64,000 nucleotides of DNA from NCBI GenBank assembly GCA_018242725.1, contig JAFEBI010000022.1, forward strand, positions 124,001 to 188,000, read 5' to 3'. Made by a program: the position numbers and the translations under genes. The notes beneath the pieces are model-generated. The model worked only from the letters and a program-made list of their open reading frames with translations. It did not search any database and was not told where the DNA came from. This stretch comes from Nitrospira sp. GTDB taxonomy: Bacteria > Nitrospirota > Nitrospiria > Nitrospirales > Nitrospiraceae. Positions 10,275 to 20,123 of the stretch are shown one piece after another; within the stretch, counting starts at the first letter, position 1; the number at the start of each line of letters is the position of its first letter.

Positions 10275-11579
10275 CTAGGCCAAAACCCTCTGCTGCGCCG
10301 ATTTCTTGCTCCAAGGACATCCACCGGTGGTGATGTGTCGCTCGAAGTCCTCGCGAAAATATTTCAAGGCCGACTGCAACGGAGCCATCGCGCCTGGTGC
10401 AAGACCGCAGAAAGTGTGCCCTGGCGCCAGCCATTTGGTGTGCATTTCAAGCAGCGACAAATCATCGCTGGTTGCGCGTCCTTCTTCGAGCGCCGACAAA
10501 AGCTTTGCCACCCACGGCAACCCTTCACGGCAAGGCGTGCACCAGCCACAAGACTCACGAGCAAAGAACTTTTCAAGGTTCAGCACGAATCCAACGGGAC
10601 AAGTTTGGTCATCCAGGATGATCATGGTTCCCGTGCCAAGACGGCCTACTTCAGGCGGAAATGAAGAAAAGTCCAGCGGGAGGTCCAGATGTTCCTCGAT
10701 CATAAAGGCAGTCGAGATTCCGCCCGGCAACAGGCCACGAAAGCGCACGCCCTCGGCCATCCCCCCAGCGTGCTGTTCCAAGAGTTCGCGCGCAGTGGTG
10801 CCGAGCGGCAATTCCCACCACCCAGGATTCCTGACTCGCCCACTGATGCCGTACATCTTGGTGCCACCATCCTGAGTGCGACTCAACCGGCGATACCAAT
10901 CGGCACCGTTATTTATGATGTGAGGAATGTTGTAGAGAGTCTCAACGTTCTGGACGATGGTCGGCTGCCCCCATAAACCAACCGTCTGTGGGAAGGGAGG
11001 TTTTGCCCGTGGAACCGCACGCTTACCTTCCAATGCGTTGATCAGTGCCGTTTCCTCTCCACAGATATACCGACCGGCACTGGAATGGAGATGAAGGTCG
11101 AAGCGAAATGTCGTCCCGGGAAGAGGCTTGCCGAGATACCCGGCGGCATAGGCCTCCGCGATGGCCTGATTCAGTCGCTGAGCGGACAGGTGATATTCAC
11201 CGCGCAAGAAAATGTAACCGACCTCGGCATCCAAGGCATAACCGGCCATGATCATGCCCTCAACCAGCCCGTGAGGATCTCCCTCCATTAGGATGCGATC
11301 CTTGAATGTGCCCGGCTCCATTTCATCGCCATTGGCGACGATATACTTCGGCTTCGGCGCATTGGATCCCATCGGCACAAAACTCCATTTGGCCCCTGTC
11401 GGAAATCCTCCTCCACCTCGGCCTCGCAAACCGGCTTCGCCGACCAGCCGTTGCACATCCTTGGGCGCCATCCCAGCCGTAAGCCGTTGGAGACTGCGAT
11501 ACCCACCGCCCTTGACATACTCTCGCAACATGCGCGAGGCACCATCGTGGTGAATATATTTTGTAAGTGGATAATCCAT
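10275..11579 (-). CDS. nuoF: NADH-quinone oxidoreductase subunit F
   Basis: NADH-binding subunit of complex I (434 aa), holding FMN and cluster N3. The nucleotide and flavin loop GRGGGGFPTGAKW is present, and the [4Fe-4S] ligands are in ESCGWCTPCREG plus the distal cysteine of GHTFCGLAPG. The ATG at 11579 lies at the edge of an unusually AT-rich spacer that separates it from nuoE. The first codons are also AT-rich compared with the rest of the gene. The stop lies 4 bp before the nuoG start. Confidence 0.96.
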   Translation of the reverse strand: MDYPLTKYIHHDGASRMLREYVKGGGYRSLQRLTAGMAPKDVQRLVGEAGLRGRGGGGFPTGAKWSFVPMGSNAPKPKYIVANGDEMEPGTFKDRILMEGDPHGLVEGMIMAGYALDAEVGYIFLRGEYHLSAQRLNQAIAEAYAAGYLGKPLPGTTFRFDLHLHSSAGRYICGEETALINALEGKRAVPRAKPPFPQTVGLWGQPTIVQNVETLYNIPHIINNGADWYRRLSRTQDGGTKMYGISGRVRNPGWWELPLGTTARELLEQHAGGMAEGVRFRGLLPGGISTAFMIEEHLDLPLDFSSFPPEVGRLGTGTMIILDDQTCPVGFVLNLEKFFARESCGWCTPCREGLPWVAKLLSALEEGRATSDDLSLLEMHTKWLAPGHTFCGLAPGAMAPLQSALKYFREDFERHITTGGCPWSKKSAQQRVLA

Positions 11580-11660
11580 AATATTTAATATTAAAGTTAT
11601 ATTTTGTACTATAATTTATTCAAGTATTATACATTGCTAATAATAGCTTCATAATTTATT
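11580..11660. other. AT-rich spacer between nuoE and nuoF
   Basis: These 81 bases contain only a handful of G or C, while the flanking genes are GC-rich. Most spacers in this operon are short or overlapping. The stretch is built of A/T runs such as repeated TAAT, TTAT and ATTTATT elements, and the tract continues into the last codons of nuoE and the first codons of nuoF. It may be a translation-enhancing or RNA-processing site, or the scar of an insertion. No function can be shown from the sequence. Confidence 0.6.
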
Positions 11661-12125
11661 TTATTTATATTTATCCATCAGGACATCAATCTTGTCAGGA
11701 GTGACTTCGCCGTACACGTCGTGATCGATCATCATGGCGGGTGCCCGCTCACAATGTCCCAAACATGCGATCGGCAAGACTGTCAGGCGCCCATCAGCGG
11801 TCGTTTGTCCAAGATCCACGTCATAGAGGTCCTTGATCTGCTCTTGCACTTGATCGCACCCCTTAATCCAACAACTAATACTGTCGCACACGAAAGCGAC
11901 ATGCCGGCCGACGGGTTTCCGAAACACAAGGTTATAAAACGTGGCAATACTGTCTAGATCCTCAGCCGTGATCTCGAGAAACTGCGCAATATCGAGGAGC
12001 GAATCATCTGAAATCCATCCACGGTGTCGCTGGATAGTCAGCAGGGCATCGATGGCCGCACCCCGTTTATCAGGGTAGTGCTTTATAGCCTCTTCCAGCT
12101 CCCGGTGTTCAGTATCTGACAGCAT
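11661..12125 (-). CDS. nuoE: NADH-quinone oxidoreductase subunit E
   Basis: Thioredoxin-fold [2Fe-2S] subunit of complex I (154 aa), carrying cluster N1a. The ligand cysteines are in CDSISC and CLGHC, in the right order and spacing class. The N-terminal helical part (YPDKRGAAIDALLTIQRHRGW) is typical. The ATG at 12125 follows GGGGA. The final four codons (DKYK) lie in the AT-rich tract that runs toward nuoF. An 86-bp spacer separates it from nuoCD. Confidence 0.95.
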   Translation of the reverse strand: MLSDTEHRELEEAIKHYPDKRGAAIDALLTIQRHRGWISDDSLLDIAQFLEITAEDLDSIATFYNLVFRKPVGRHVAFVCDSISCWIKGCDQVQEQIKDLYDVDLGQTTADGRLTVLPIACLGHCERAPAMMIDHDVYGEVTPDKIDVLMDKYK

Positions 12126-12211
12126 TTGAAGTCCCCTGTCTCTTGTGAGTCCAATATTTCGAGCTTAAGGTTTCATGGCATTTCGCAACCGGCATCTCGA
12201 AACATGACTGT

Positions 12212-14014
12212 TCATCGATCCACATCAGACAACACATAGTCGACGCTTCCAAGCACAGCCAAGAGATCCGAGAGCAATTCACCACGCGCCATGAGTGGCA
12301 CCATCTGAATATGGGCGAACGAGGGAGTGCGGATTCTCGTCCGGTATGAGAACTGCGACCCATCACTCGTCAGATAATAACTAGTCTGGCCTTTGGACGA
12401 TTCTGTCGCAACTTCCGCTTCCCCGGGCGGCAGAACCGGTCCCCAACTTACTCCGACAAAGTGATTGATGAGCGTTTCAATGTCCTGCATCGTGTGTTGT
12501 TTCAACGGCGGAGTGGCGAGAGGATCGAGTGACGTATAAGGGCCGGATGGCATGGAATCCAGACACTGACGAATGATCCTCAGCGATTGGCGCAATTCCA
12601 ACATGTGCACCACCGCTCGGTCGTAGCAATCACCGTTCGACGCGGTTGGAATCTCAAAGTCGAACTGCTCATAGCCGGAATAAGGACGGACTTTTCGCAA
12701 ATCCCATGGCAAACCGCAGGCCCGCAGCATCGGGCCGGTGGCTCCCCATGCAATGGCGTCCTCCAGCGATAAGACTCCGATCCCGACGGTTCGTTGTTTC
12801 AGGATGGGATTGTCCATAACCAGGCGCTCATAGTCGTCGAGTCGGTCCGGGAACCATTCGATGAACTGACGAACCAGTTGGTCCCACCCAACCGGAAGGT
12901 CTCGCGCAACCCCACCGATTCTGAGCCAATTCGGATGCATCCGACCGCCACAGACGGCTTCGACAATCGAGAGGATGCGCTCTCGATCATTGAACATGTA
13001 AAACACTGGCGACAACGCACCCACATCCCCGGCAAAAGTCCCGTACCAGACGAGATGACTGGCGATTCGGTAAAGCTCGGACATCATGACACGGATAACT
13101 TGGGCTCGCGGTGGAACCGTAATGCCTGCCAATCGTTCGACCGCGAGACAATACGGCATTTCATTCAGCACGCCCTGGAGATAGTCGATACGGTCCGTAT
13201 AGGGAATAAAGGTATGCCACGTTTGCCGCTCAGCGATCTTCTCCTGTGAACGATGATGGAAACCGATATCCGGAACGATGTTGACGATTTCTTCGCCTGC
13301 AAGCTGCGCTACCAACCGGAGCACCCCATGCGTGCCGGTATGGGCCGGACCAAGGTTGATGAACATATAGTCGAAGTCCGAGTCGCGATCGTGATAAGTG
13401 CGCGCCAAGCCCCAGTCCTCAGGCTTGAATTGCAGCGCATCCTGCGTCATGGCCAGCTTTTCTGGTGGTAATTGGAAGAGCCCGACTTCCGTCGCACGCG
13501 ACGGATGATCTTTACGAAGCGGATACCCCTCCCACCATGAGGGCATCAGAAGACGGCGAAGAAATGGATGCCCCTCGAACTGAATTCCGAACATGTCGAA
13601 GATTTCTCGTTCATACCAATCGGCGTTGGGCCACAGATCGATGCTCGATGGCAGAGAGAGCGCCTCCGCATCAAGCGCCACCTTGATGCGAAGTGACTGA
13701 TTCCGATCAAACGAAAAGAGGTGATAAAACACCGTAAAGGTTCCGATCGGTAATCCCTCATGATTCCGGCGGAGCCTTTCGTCGGTCGCACTCAGGTCGA
13801 ACAACATGGAAAACGGCCGAGGAAGTCCAGATTTGACATAGCGGAGCGCCTCGCGAAGCTGCTGCCTCTTGATCCAAAGCGTTGGAATCCCATCCTTAGT
13901 GGACTGGACCGCAACCAGAGATTCTTTCGAGCCAAAGTGAGCGATGAGCTCTGAGACCGACCCGGTTTGTTCACCGATGGAGACACCGCTCATGGCCGAG
14001 GCTCGCAGCGTCAT
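12212..14014 (-). CDS. nuoCD: NADH-quinone oxidoreductase fused subunits C/D
   Basis: A 600-aa fusion of the 30-kDa (NuoC, roughly residues 20-195) and 49-kDa (NuoD, roughly 210-600) subunits of complex I. NuoC features include [18 protein letters not shown] and RKDHP. NuoD features include [15 protein letters not shown] (quinone-site loop) and [12 protein letters not shown], as well as the C-terminal DPVFGEVDR-type ending, here [10 protein letters not shown]. Fusion of C and D also occurs in E. coli and other lineages, so it is not a frameshift artefact. The ATG at 14014 overlaps the TGA of nuoB (ATGA). A second ATG seven codons on is an alternative. Confidence 0.95.
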   Translation of the reverse strand: MTLRASAMSGVSIGEQTGSVSELIAHFGSKESLVAVQSTKDGIPTLWIKRQQLREALRYVKSGLPRPFSMLFDLSATDERLRRNHEGLPIGTFTVFYHLFSFDRNQSLRIKVALDAEALSLPSSIDLWPNADWYEREIFDMFGIQFEGHPFLRRLLMPSWWEGYPLRKDHPSRATEVGLFQLPPEKLAMTQDALQFKPEDWGLARTYHDRDSDFDYMFINLGPAHTGTHGVLRLVAQLAGEEIVNIVPDIGFHHRSQEKIAERQTWHTFIPYTDRIDYLQGVLNEMPYCLAVERLAGITVPPRAQVIRVMMSELYRIASHLVWYGTFAGDVGALSPVFYMFNDRERILSIVEAVCGGRMHPNWLRIGGVARDLPVGWDQLVRQFIEWFPDRLDDYERLVMDNPILKQRTVGIGVLSLEDAIAWGATGPMLRACGLPWDLRKVRPYSGYEQFDFEIPTASNGDCYDRAVVHMLELRQSLRIIRQCLDSMPSGPYTSLDPLATPPLKQHTMQDIETLINHFVGVSWGPVLPPGEAEVATESSKGQTSYYLTSDGSQFSYRTRIRTPSFAHIQMVPLMARGELLSDLLAVLGSVDYVLSDVDR

Positions 14015-14718
14015 GACTTGCCTTGTGAGCGCCCGCCAGGCTGCCCCGCAAAATTGGGGGAGAGGAGATCGGTCCGAGGGAGCACATCGATGCCAGGGTA
14101 TTCACGCTGGCTCATCCGCTCCACCCGTTTCGCATCTCGCATCGAAGGCATAATGGGTTTCTGAACTTCTTGCGGACCGAACCACCACCCCAACGGACGA
14201 CGCTCGGACCCCACCATACTCTGGAGGAGCAGCAGGCATTCCATAAAGGCGTGCGGCGGCGGGGGACATCCCGGCATATACACGTCCACAGGAATGAACT
14301 TGTCGACCCCTTGCACAACCGAATAGGCATCGAACATTCCGCCGGAATTCGAGCAGGCCCCCATCGAAATCACCCAACGCGGCTCGAGCATCTGCTCGTA
14401 CAGCTGCTTAATCACGGGGGCGACTTTCAAAAACACCGTTCCCGAGACGACCAACACATCGGCCTGTCGCGGTGAACCGCGCGCGACTTCCGCCCCAAAC
14501 CGCGCCACGTCGTAGACACTCGTGAAACTGGTCGCCATTTCGACAAAACAGCAGGACAAACCGAAATTCAACGGCCAGAGGGAATTTTTCCGTCCCCAGG
14601 CCAAGAGATCTTGCAGCTTCGCAAAAAGGACTGATTGCCCGACGACAGAGGCTAACGAACCATCACCGCCCTCAGTGATCCGCACACCTTCCAGCCGTCC
14701 GTTACGCCACTCGGTCAT
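14011..14718 (-). CDS. nuoB: NADH-quinone oxidoreductase subunit B
   Basis: Subunit of complex I that carries the terminal cluster N2 (235 aa). The four ligands are visible in the tandem CC of [11 protein letters not shown], the cysteine of [10 protein letters not shown] and that of YMPGCPPPP. The C-terminal ~70 residues beyond the conserved core are longer than in the shortest family members and are polar. It overlaps nuoA by 17 bp and nuoCD by 4 bp. Confidence 0.96.
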   Translation of the reverse strand: MTEWRNGRLEGVRITEGGDGSLASVVGQSVLFAKLQDLLAWGRKNSLWPLNFGLSCCFVEMATSFTSVYDVARFGAEVARGSPRQADVLVVSGTVFLKVAPVIKQLYEQMLEPRWVISMGACSNSGGMFDAYSVVQGVDKFIPVDVYMPGCPPPPHAFMECLLLLQSMVGSERRPLGWWFGPQEVQKPIMPSMRDAKRVERMSQREYPGIDVLPRTDLLSPNFAGQPGGRSQGKS

Positions 14719-15166
14719 TGTAGAGCTCCGTTGCCGTGTTCATTTGCGGTTGCTGCCGGTGACGGACTTGCGAACGCTGAGAGCGCGCATGCCAATCAAG
14801 CGCTCCGGTAAGCCATAGATACGCGAGAGAAGCCAATAGAATGGATACGAAGATCGTCACTTCGATAAAGCCCAGCCAGCCGGTCTCCGGAACCGCCACT
14901 GCCCAGGCATAGAGGTACGCTGCCTCGACGTCGAAAATGACGAAAAACATGGCGATCAAGTAGTATTGAACCGGCGGGCGAACTTGAGCGCTACCGGTCG
15001 GACGAATTCCACACTCATAGGGAACGGCGGTCGCGCTCTCAGATCGGCGTTCAGATTTCCGCCAATGCCGCTCGCCAAGCAATGGCGGGAGCCCCAACAT
15101 GACGGCAATGACCACGCCGACACAGAGTCCGTATACGCAAATCTGCCAAATAGCGTCATCTACCAT
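14702..15166 (-). CDS. nuoA: NADH-quinone oxidoreductase subunit A
   Basis: First gene of the complex I operon (154 aa, three membrane helices), equivalent to ND3. The conserved loop with [20 protein letters not shown] and the helix [17 protein letters not shown] are present. The ATG at 15166 gives MVDDAIWQ; an in-frame ATG at 15211 would add 15 residues. Neither has a strong ribosome site, so the start is uncertain. Confidence 0.93.
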   Translation of the reverse strand: MVDDAIWQICVYGLCVGVVIAVMLGLPPLLGERHWRKSERRSESATAVPYECGIRPTGSAQVRPPVQYYLIAMFFVIFDVEAAYLYAWAVAVPETGWLGFIEVTIFVSILLASLAYLWLTGALDWHARSQRSQVRHRQQPQMNTATELYNDRVA

Positions 15167-15421
15167 GGCAACAATTATGTATGTAATTGTGACACACGTT
15201 CTTTTGCTCATCCTTGGATATCATGCCGAGTGAGGTTTGGCTCCAAAAAATGAAAATATTGCAATTCTGACTGGAGAAACTGATTTGAAGCGGCAGAGCA
15301 GGAGAAAACCGATGTCGCTCGTTAGATCAAGCAGACCAAGTGGCAGCGCCCATCATCCCGATTTACACAACACAATTCCAGAAAGTTCTTGTATCGAAAA
15401 GCTACCGCCATCTTTTTCGGA
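15167..15421. other. Leader region between the RND pump gene and nuoA
   Basis: About 255 bp separate the stop of the RND pump gene from nuoA on the same strand. The nuo promoter should lie here, but I could not identify a convincing -35/-10 pair or sigma54 site. The stretch near nuoA is locally A/T-rich. No terminator hairpin with a T-run was found after the pump gene, so read-through from the efflux genes is possible. Confidence 0.35.
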
Positions 15422-18400
15422 TCATGGCGAAGTAGCGCCCACGGTGTTCTCGCCATCTTCCCGGACTCGAAACCACACGACATACAAGGATGGCAGAAAT
15501 AGTAACGTCAACATCGTCGCGACCGCCAGACCACCCATGATTGCGTTGGCCATAGGCCCCCAGAAAACAGTCGGAGCAATGGGCGACATGCCAAGAATCG
15601 CCGCCACGGCGGTCAACATGATGGGACGGAAACGCAACTGTGTCGCTTCGACAACGGCATTCCAATCTGAATGCCCTGCCTCTTTCTCGACTTGGATCTG
15701 ATGGACGAGGATGACGGAATTGCGGATAATCATGCCGACCAACGCAATGACGCCCAACAACGCCACGAACCCCATGGGCTTTTGCACGGCCAATAATGCA
15801 AGGACGACGCCGATGACGCCAAGCGGTGTGACGCTGAGCACCAGTGCAAGGCGGCTGAAATTCTGCATTTGCACCATGAGTACGGTCATCATCAAGACGA
15901 CTGTGATCGGAAAGACGGCAGCCACGGACGCCTGAGACTTTGTGCTGTCCTCTACACTGCCACCCACGGCAATGGCATATCCTGCAGGAAGCTGCTCGCG
16001 CAACGACGATATCGGTCCTTGGAGATGATCGACGGCGGTGGCCGGCATGATGCCGGTTTTCACATCTGCCTGCACCGTCAGAGTGGGTAATCGCCCTCTG
16101 CGCCAGATCAGGGGGGCATCCTGCTCGTACTTGACGCTCGCCAGTTCTGTCAGCGGCACGGTCTTCCCGTTGAGCAGCGGAATTTCCAGTGCCCTCATTC
16201 TGTCCAAGGATATGCGTTCTGTTTCTTTGGCCCGAATCACGACGTCGATCAAGTAAATATGGTCACGGATCTGCGTAGCCGTCTCGCCGGACACCACCAG
16301 GTTGATCGCCTGGGCGACATCCGATGAGCTCAATCCCAACAGCCTGGCTTTGTCCTGATAGACCTGAATGGTTAACTTCTGGATGGGCTCCATCCAGTTG
16401 AAGTTAATGTTCCGTAACTCCGGCACCGCTGCCATCACACTCGCCACGTTTTCGGCGATCTCACGGACCTTGATAGGGTCCGTCCCGCTGACGCGATACT
16501 GAACCGGCCATCCGACAGGAGGACCCAATTCAAGGGGGTAAATGCGACCAACGACTTCAGGAAATTTCTGCGCCAACGCGTCTTCGAGACGTTTCCGGAC
16601 ACGTTCCCGCGCCTCAAGACTCTTCGTGACTATGACGGTCTCGGCAAAAAACTCATTGTCCAATTGAACATCAAGGGGCAAATAAAAACGGACGGCGCCG
16701 CGGCCGACATAGGAACTCCAATGATCGATCTCGTTCTCATCTCGGAGGATCGCATCGAGTCGTTGCGAGATCTTGTCGGTCATGTACATCGAGGCATCTT
16801 GCCGGAGGCGCAAATCGACGACGAGCTCAGGACGGTCTGAGGACGGGAAAAACTGATTGGGTACCAAGGGCAGCAGCGCCAGAGAACCACAAAAGAGGAC
16901 GAGTGTCGTCGCGATGGTAGTCTTGGAATGACGCATACACCATACCAGCAACCGGTGGAACAATCGGACAGTCCTCCCCTTCTCCGTCTGAGTAGAGTGA
17001 TGTGACGTCGACAGCACGAGCGTACCGATCAAGGGCGAGAACAGCACCGCGACAAACCATGAGGCAAGCAAGGCTCCCGCCACCACAAGGAAGAGCGAAA
17101 AGGTATACTCTCCGGCCCCGCTCTTCGCAAAACCAACCGGCACAAAGCCGATCATCGTCACCAATGTGCCGGTCAACATCGGAAACGCCGTCGTCGTATA
17201 CGCGTAGGTGGCCGAACGGAAGGCGTCCCAGCCTTGCTCGAGCTTGGTGATCATGCTCTCCACCGTGATCATGGCATCATCGACCAGCAATCCGAGCGCG
17301 ATAATCAGCGCACCAAGCGAAATTCGTTGGAAATCCACTCCCCACATCTGCATCATCACAAAGACACAGGCCAGCACCAGCGGGATTGAACAAGCCACGA
17401 CGAGTCCAGCCCGAACGCCGAGGCTGAGAAAACTGATCCCGAGGACGATGGCAATCGCTTCCCACAGGGCCTTCATAAAATCATGAACGGCATCGTGCAC
17501 AACCTTGGGTTGATCCGCGACAAGGTGGATATCGATGCCGATGGGCAGAGCAGCCGTCAGTTGCCGCATCGCGTGTCGGAGATTGCGTTCCAGTGCGAGC
17601 ATATCGCCGGCCGATCGCATCGAGATGGCGAGGCCGATCGCGTCTCGTCCGTTGACTCGAAAGAGAGGCTGCGGAGGATCGGTGTACCCACGGGACACGG
17701 TCGCGAGATCGCCCAACCGCAACATGCGATTGCCGATGGCAAAATTGATCTGCAGAAAATCCTGTTCGGACAGGAATTTCCCGGAGACCTCGACAAGGAC
17801 CCGTTCATCATGGGTTTGGATGATGCCGGATGGATTGACCGCGTTCTGTTGTTGGAGAGCCTTGATAAGTGCAAATCGGTCAAGTTCGAGCTCAGCCATG
17901 CGCTGCGTGGAAAACTCGACGTAGATCCGCTCATCCTGCGCCCCGATGGTGTCCACTTTGGCGATGTCCTCGACTTCTAAGAGTCGCGACCGTGCCAGCT
18001 CGACATAGTCCCGCAATTCACGATGGGAAAATCCATCAGCGGTGAAGCCGTAAATAATGCCGAAGGTGTCGCTGAACTCATCATTGAAGAACGGCCCGTT
18101 CACCCCTGGAGGGAGGCGATGCGCGATATCCCCCACTTTCTTTCGAACCTGATACCAAACGGAAGGAACCTCTTCTTTGGGCGAGCTATCCAGGAGCGAC
18201 ACAAAGATCGTGGACTTCCCTGCGGTCGTGTAACTTTTCAGAAAATCCAGATGCGGAATCTCTTGCAGTTTCTTCTCAATGCGATCCGTGACCTGCTGCA
18301 TGGTTTCGTCTTGTGTCGCTCCAGGCCAGAGAGTTTGCACCACCATCACTCTGATCGTGAAGGGCGGATCTTCGTTCCGTCCGAGATTCACATACGCGTA

Positions 18401-18487
18401 GGCACCCGCGATGAGCGTCACGACCATGAGATAGATCGTCAGGGACTTGTGGCGGATAGCCCATTCGGACAGGTTAACGCCGGCCAT
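15422..18487 (-). CDS. RND efflux pump, inner-membrane permease (AcrB/HAE1 type)
   Basis: A 1021-aa proton-driven efflux permease. It has the family layout: one N-terminal helix, a large periplasmic domain (NEDPPFTIRVMVVQTLWPGA), a block of helices, a second periplasmic domain and a last helix block. The helix with LGLLVDDAMITVESM carries the acidic pair used for proton transfer in hydrophobe/amphiphile RND pumps, so a drug- or solvent-type pump is more likely than a metal CzcA. The gene overlaps the membrane fusion protein gene by 14 bp. No outer-membrane factor gene is adjacent, so the pump probably shares a TolC encoded elsewhere. Substrate cannot be inferred. Confidence 0.92.
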   Translation of the reverse strand: MAGVNLSEWAIRHKSLTIYLMVVTLIAGAYAYVNLGRNEDPPFTIRVMVVQTLWPGATQDETMQQVTDRIEKKLQEIPHLDFLKSYTTAGKSTIFVSLLDSSPKEEVPSVWYQVRKKVGDIAHRLPPGVNGPFFNDEFSDTFGIIYGFTADGFSHRELRDYVELARSRLLEVEDIAKVDTIGAQDERIYVEFSTQRMAELELDRFALIKALQQQNAVNPSGIIQTHDERVLVEVSGKFLSEQDFLQINFAIGNRMLRLGDLATVSRGYTDPPQPLFRVNGRDAIGLAISMRSAGDMLALERNLRHAMRQLTAALPIGIDIHLVADQPKVVHDAVHDFMKALWEAIAIVLGISFLSLGVRAGLVVACSIPLVLACVFVMMQMWGVDFQRISLGALIIALGLLVDDAMITVESMITKLEQGWDAFRSATYAYTTTAFPMLTGTLVTMIGFVPVGFAKSGAGEYTFSLFLVVAGALLASWFVAVLFSPLIGTLVLSTSHHSTQTEKGRTVRLFHRLLVWCMRHSKTTIATTLVLFCGSLALLPLVPNQFFPSSDRPELVVDLRLRQDASMYMTDKISQRLDAILRDENEIDHWSSYVGRGAVRFYLPLDVQLDNEFFAETVIVTKSLEARERVRKRLEDALAQKFPEVVGRIYPLELGPPVGWPVQYRVSGTDPIKVREIAENVASVMAAVPELRNINFNWMEPIQKLTIQVYQDKARLLGLSSSDVAQAINLVVSGETATQIRDHIYLIDVVIRAKETERISLDRMRALEIPLLNGKTVPLTELASVKYEQDAPLIWRRGRLPTLTVQADVKTGIMPATAVDHLQGPISSLREQLPAGYAIAVGGSVEDSTKSQASVAAVFPITVVLMMTVLMVQMQNFSRLALVLSVTPLGVIGVVLALLAVQKPMGFVALLGVIALVGMIIRNSVILVHQIQVEKEAGHSDWNAVVEATQLRFRPIMLTAVAAILGMSPIAPTVFWGPMANAIMGGLAVATMLTLLFLPSLYVVWFRVREDGENTVGATSP

Positions 18488-19592
18488 TCACTTCCTCCAG
18501 CAATGTGACGCGTTGCCCTGGATGGAGGGACTGTGCACCGGCCGTGACGATTCGCTCCCCGGACTCTAATCCGGAGGCGATCACCACCCCGTTCTGATGG
18601 AAGCGAGAGACTTCAACATCGCGTTTCTGAACGGTATGGGTGTTTGGATCAATCACCCACACGGCAGAGCGTGTCTCACGCACCATGAGCGCAGAGGAGG
18701 GAATTTCAATTTGCGTCCCAGCCCGGAGTTTCATTCTGCCCACAACGGTCGACCCTAGAAACATCCCGGACGGAAGTGACTCAAGACTGACCTTCACCGG
18801 ATACGTTCGGGTCGATGGATTTGCCTGCGGAGAGATCTCGCGGACATAACCGACCGTCTTGATGGCTGGATTGTCGGCCAGCCATACGTCGATTTCCTGG
18901 CGCAGCGACATCCCATCACGGATAATCTGCGCCGGCATATCGAAGACCGCATCTCGCCCCTCCTGGTGCGCCAAGACAAAGACCATTTGCCCAGCTTGAA
19001 CGACCTCGCCGAGCTCCGCACCCTTCGCAGTAATGACCCCGGTAGCATCCGCTTTGAGCTCCGCATAGCTGAGCTGCACTTCCGCTGAGTTAAGCTTAGC
19101 TCGGGTCGCGTTCACTTGGGCTTGCGCAGCTTTGAGCTGCCGGACGGCCTCTTCATACTCTGCTTGGGACACGGCCTTTTCTTTCAGCAGCGTGCCGAAT
19201 CGCTTTTCAGCCGCGGTAGTTTGATCCAACAGGGCCAGCGCCGCAGCATGATCGGCTTGTGCGGCATTCCTGGTATGTCGCTCCGTTGCCGCGTCCAACT
19301 GCGCAAGGATTTGACTGGCCTTCACCCTATCGCCGACGTTCACTGAGTCTTGAATGAGCTTGCCGGACAGACGGAAGGCTAATTTGGTTTCGTCTCGCGC
19401 ATGGAGCTGCCCGGTCAGCGCGATGAGATCGCCGGAGAGATGAGTCTCGATCACCAGACTACGTACCGGCCGTACCACATCAGGCGCGATGTTTTGCTCA
19501 CATGCAGTCAATACCAAAAGGCAGATAGACATCACAGAAACACATAAACTAGTCATTTGCGCCTGCTTATATGATTTCTGAAAAGCGGTCAC
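18474..19592 (-). CDS. RND efflux membrane fusion lipoprotein (HlyD/AcrA family)
   Basis: Periplasmic adaptor of the RND pump (up to 372 aa). It begins with a lipoprotein signal ending in LVLTAC, then shows the barrel-sandwich/lipoyl half (LTGQLHARDETKLAFRLSGK), a coiled-coil hairpin (about residues 95-185, rich in A, E, K and Q) and the second lipoyl half (ELKADATGVITAKGAELGEVV). The beta-barrel and membrane-proximal parts follow. The listed start is GTG at 19592; an ATG at 19556 preceded by AGCAGG gives a tidier signal peptide and may be the true start. A perfect inverted repeat lies about 100 bp upstream. Confidence 0.9.
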   Translation of the reverse strand: MTAFQKSYKQAQMTSLCVSVMSICLLVLTACEQNIAPDVVRPVRSLVIETHLSGDLIALTGQLHARDETKLAFRLSGKLIQDSVNVGDRVKASQILAQLDAATERHTRNAAQADHAAALALLDQTTAAEKRFGTLLKEKAVSQAEYEEAVRQLKAAQAQVNATRAKLNSAEVQLSYAELKADATGVITAKGAELGEVVQAGQMVFVLAHQEGRDAVFDMPAQIIRDGMSLRQEIDVWLADNPAIKTVGYVREISPQANPSTRTYPVKVSLESLPSGMFLGSTVVGRMKLRAGTQIEIPSSALMVRETRSAVWVIDPNTHTVQKRDVEVSRFHQNGVVIASGLESGERIVTAGAQSLHPGQRVTLLEEVNGRR

Positions 19593-19686
19593 GTCGAGCT
19601 TCTTCTCATCTGTGGAATCTGAGACGGATAAATGGATTCGAGTGTATTCCGACCGCTTCGATTGCGAGAGAACTATGGCAGCACAT

Positions 19687-19717
19687 GGTAGTGCCTCCTC
19701 ATAAATGAGGCACTACC
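19687..19717. repeat. Perfect 11-bp inverted repeat upstream of the efflux genes
   Basis: GGTAGTGCCTC and its exact complement GAGGCACTACC are separated by nine bases (CTCATAAAT). No T-run follows on either strand, so this is not an ordinary intrinsic terminator. It sits 95-130 bp upstream of the membrane fusion protein start, where an operator for a dimeric repressor or a 5' leader hairpin could be. No regulator gene is adjacent. Confidence 0.5.
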
Positions 19718-20123
19718 TCTAGCAGATTGAGCGAGGAGAATAAATCAGAACTTCCGAAGTAACGACAGGCGTGGCGTCATCCAACAATTGAGAACCGTAC
19801 AACTTGGCTATAGAGAGGCCATACAGGTCCTCAGACATGGACTGGTCATCGGGTGGGCTGGAATCGATCAGGGTCCTCACGCAGGAGGCTGGCGCAATCG
19901 CAGCACGAAGCAGCTGGTCTCACCCACCTTCACGCACCGTCATTGAACCAGGATTCCACAGTAGACGAGACAGGCCGAGGCCCACTTTCCCAATATGCCG
20001 TATAGTCAATGTCTTACACCGTCAATTTTGAACTGCGCCGCAGTTGAATATGATGAAAACCGTCGTGGCGGCGATACAGGAATTCATTAGGATTGACCGT
20101 CACTTACCATCGCACCTCGGATT
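19718..20123. other. Non-coding region between the efflux operon and the tRNA nucleotidyltransferase fusion
   Basis: About 400 bp with no gene I can support. A plus-strand frame of 75 codons at 19804-20031 has no ribosome site and no recognisable family. The region should contain the promoter of the efflux operon and the 3' end of the upstream minus-strand transcript. I see no clear terminator. Confidence 0.35.

Noticed and set aside
9743-10333. 196-codon plus-strand frame over nuoG
   Set aside because: Antisense to conserved iron-sulfur motifs of nuoG and without family similarity.
19804-20031. 75-codon plus-strand frame in the gap after the efflux genes
   Set aside because: No ribosome site, no family resemblance and low-information composition.
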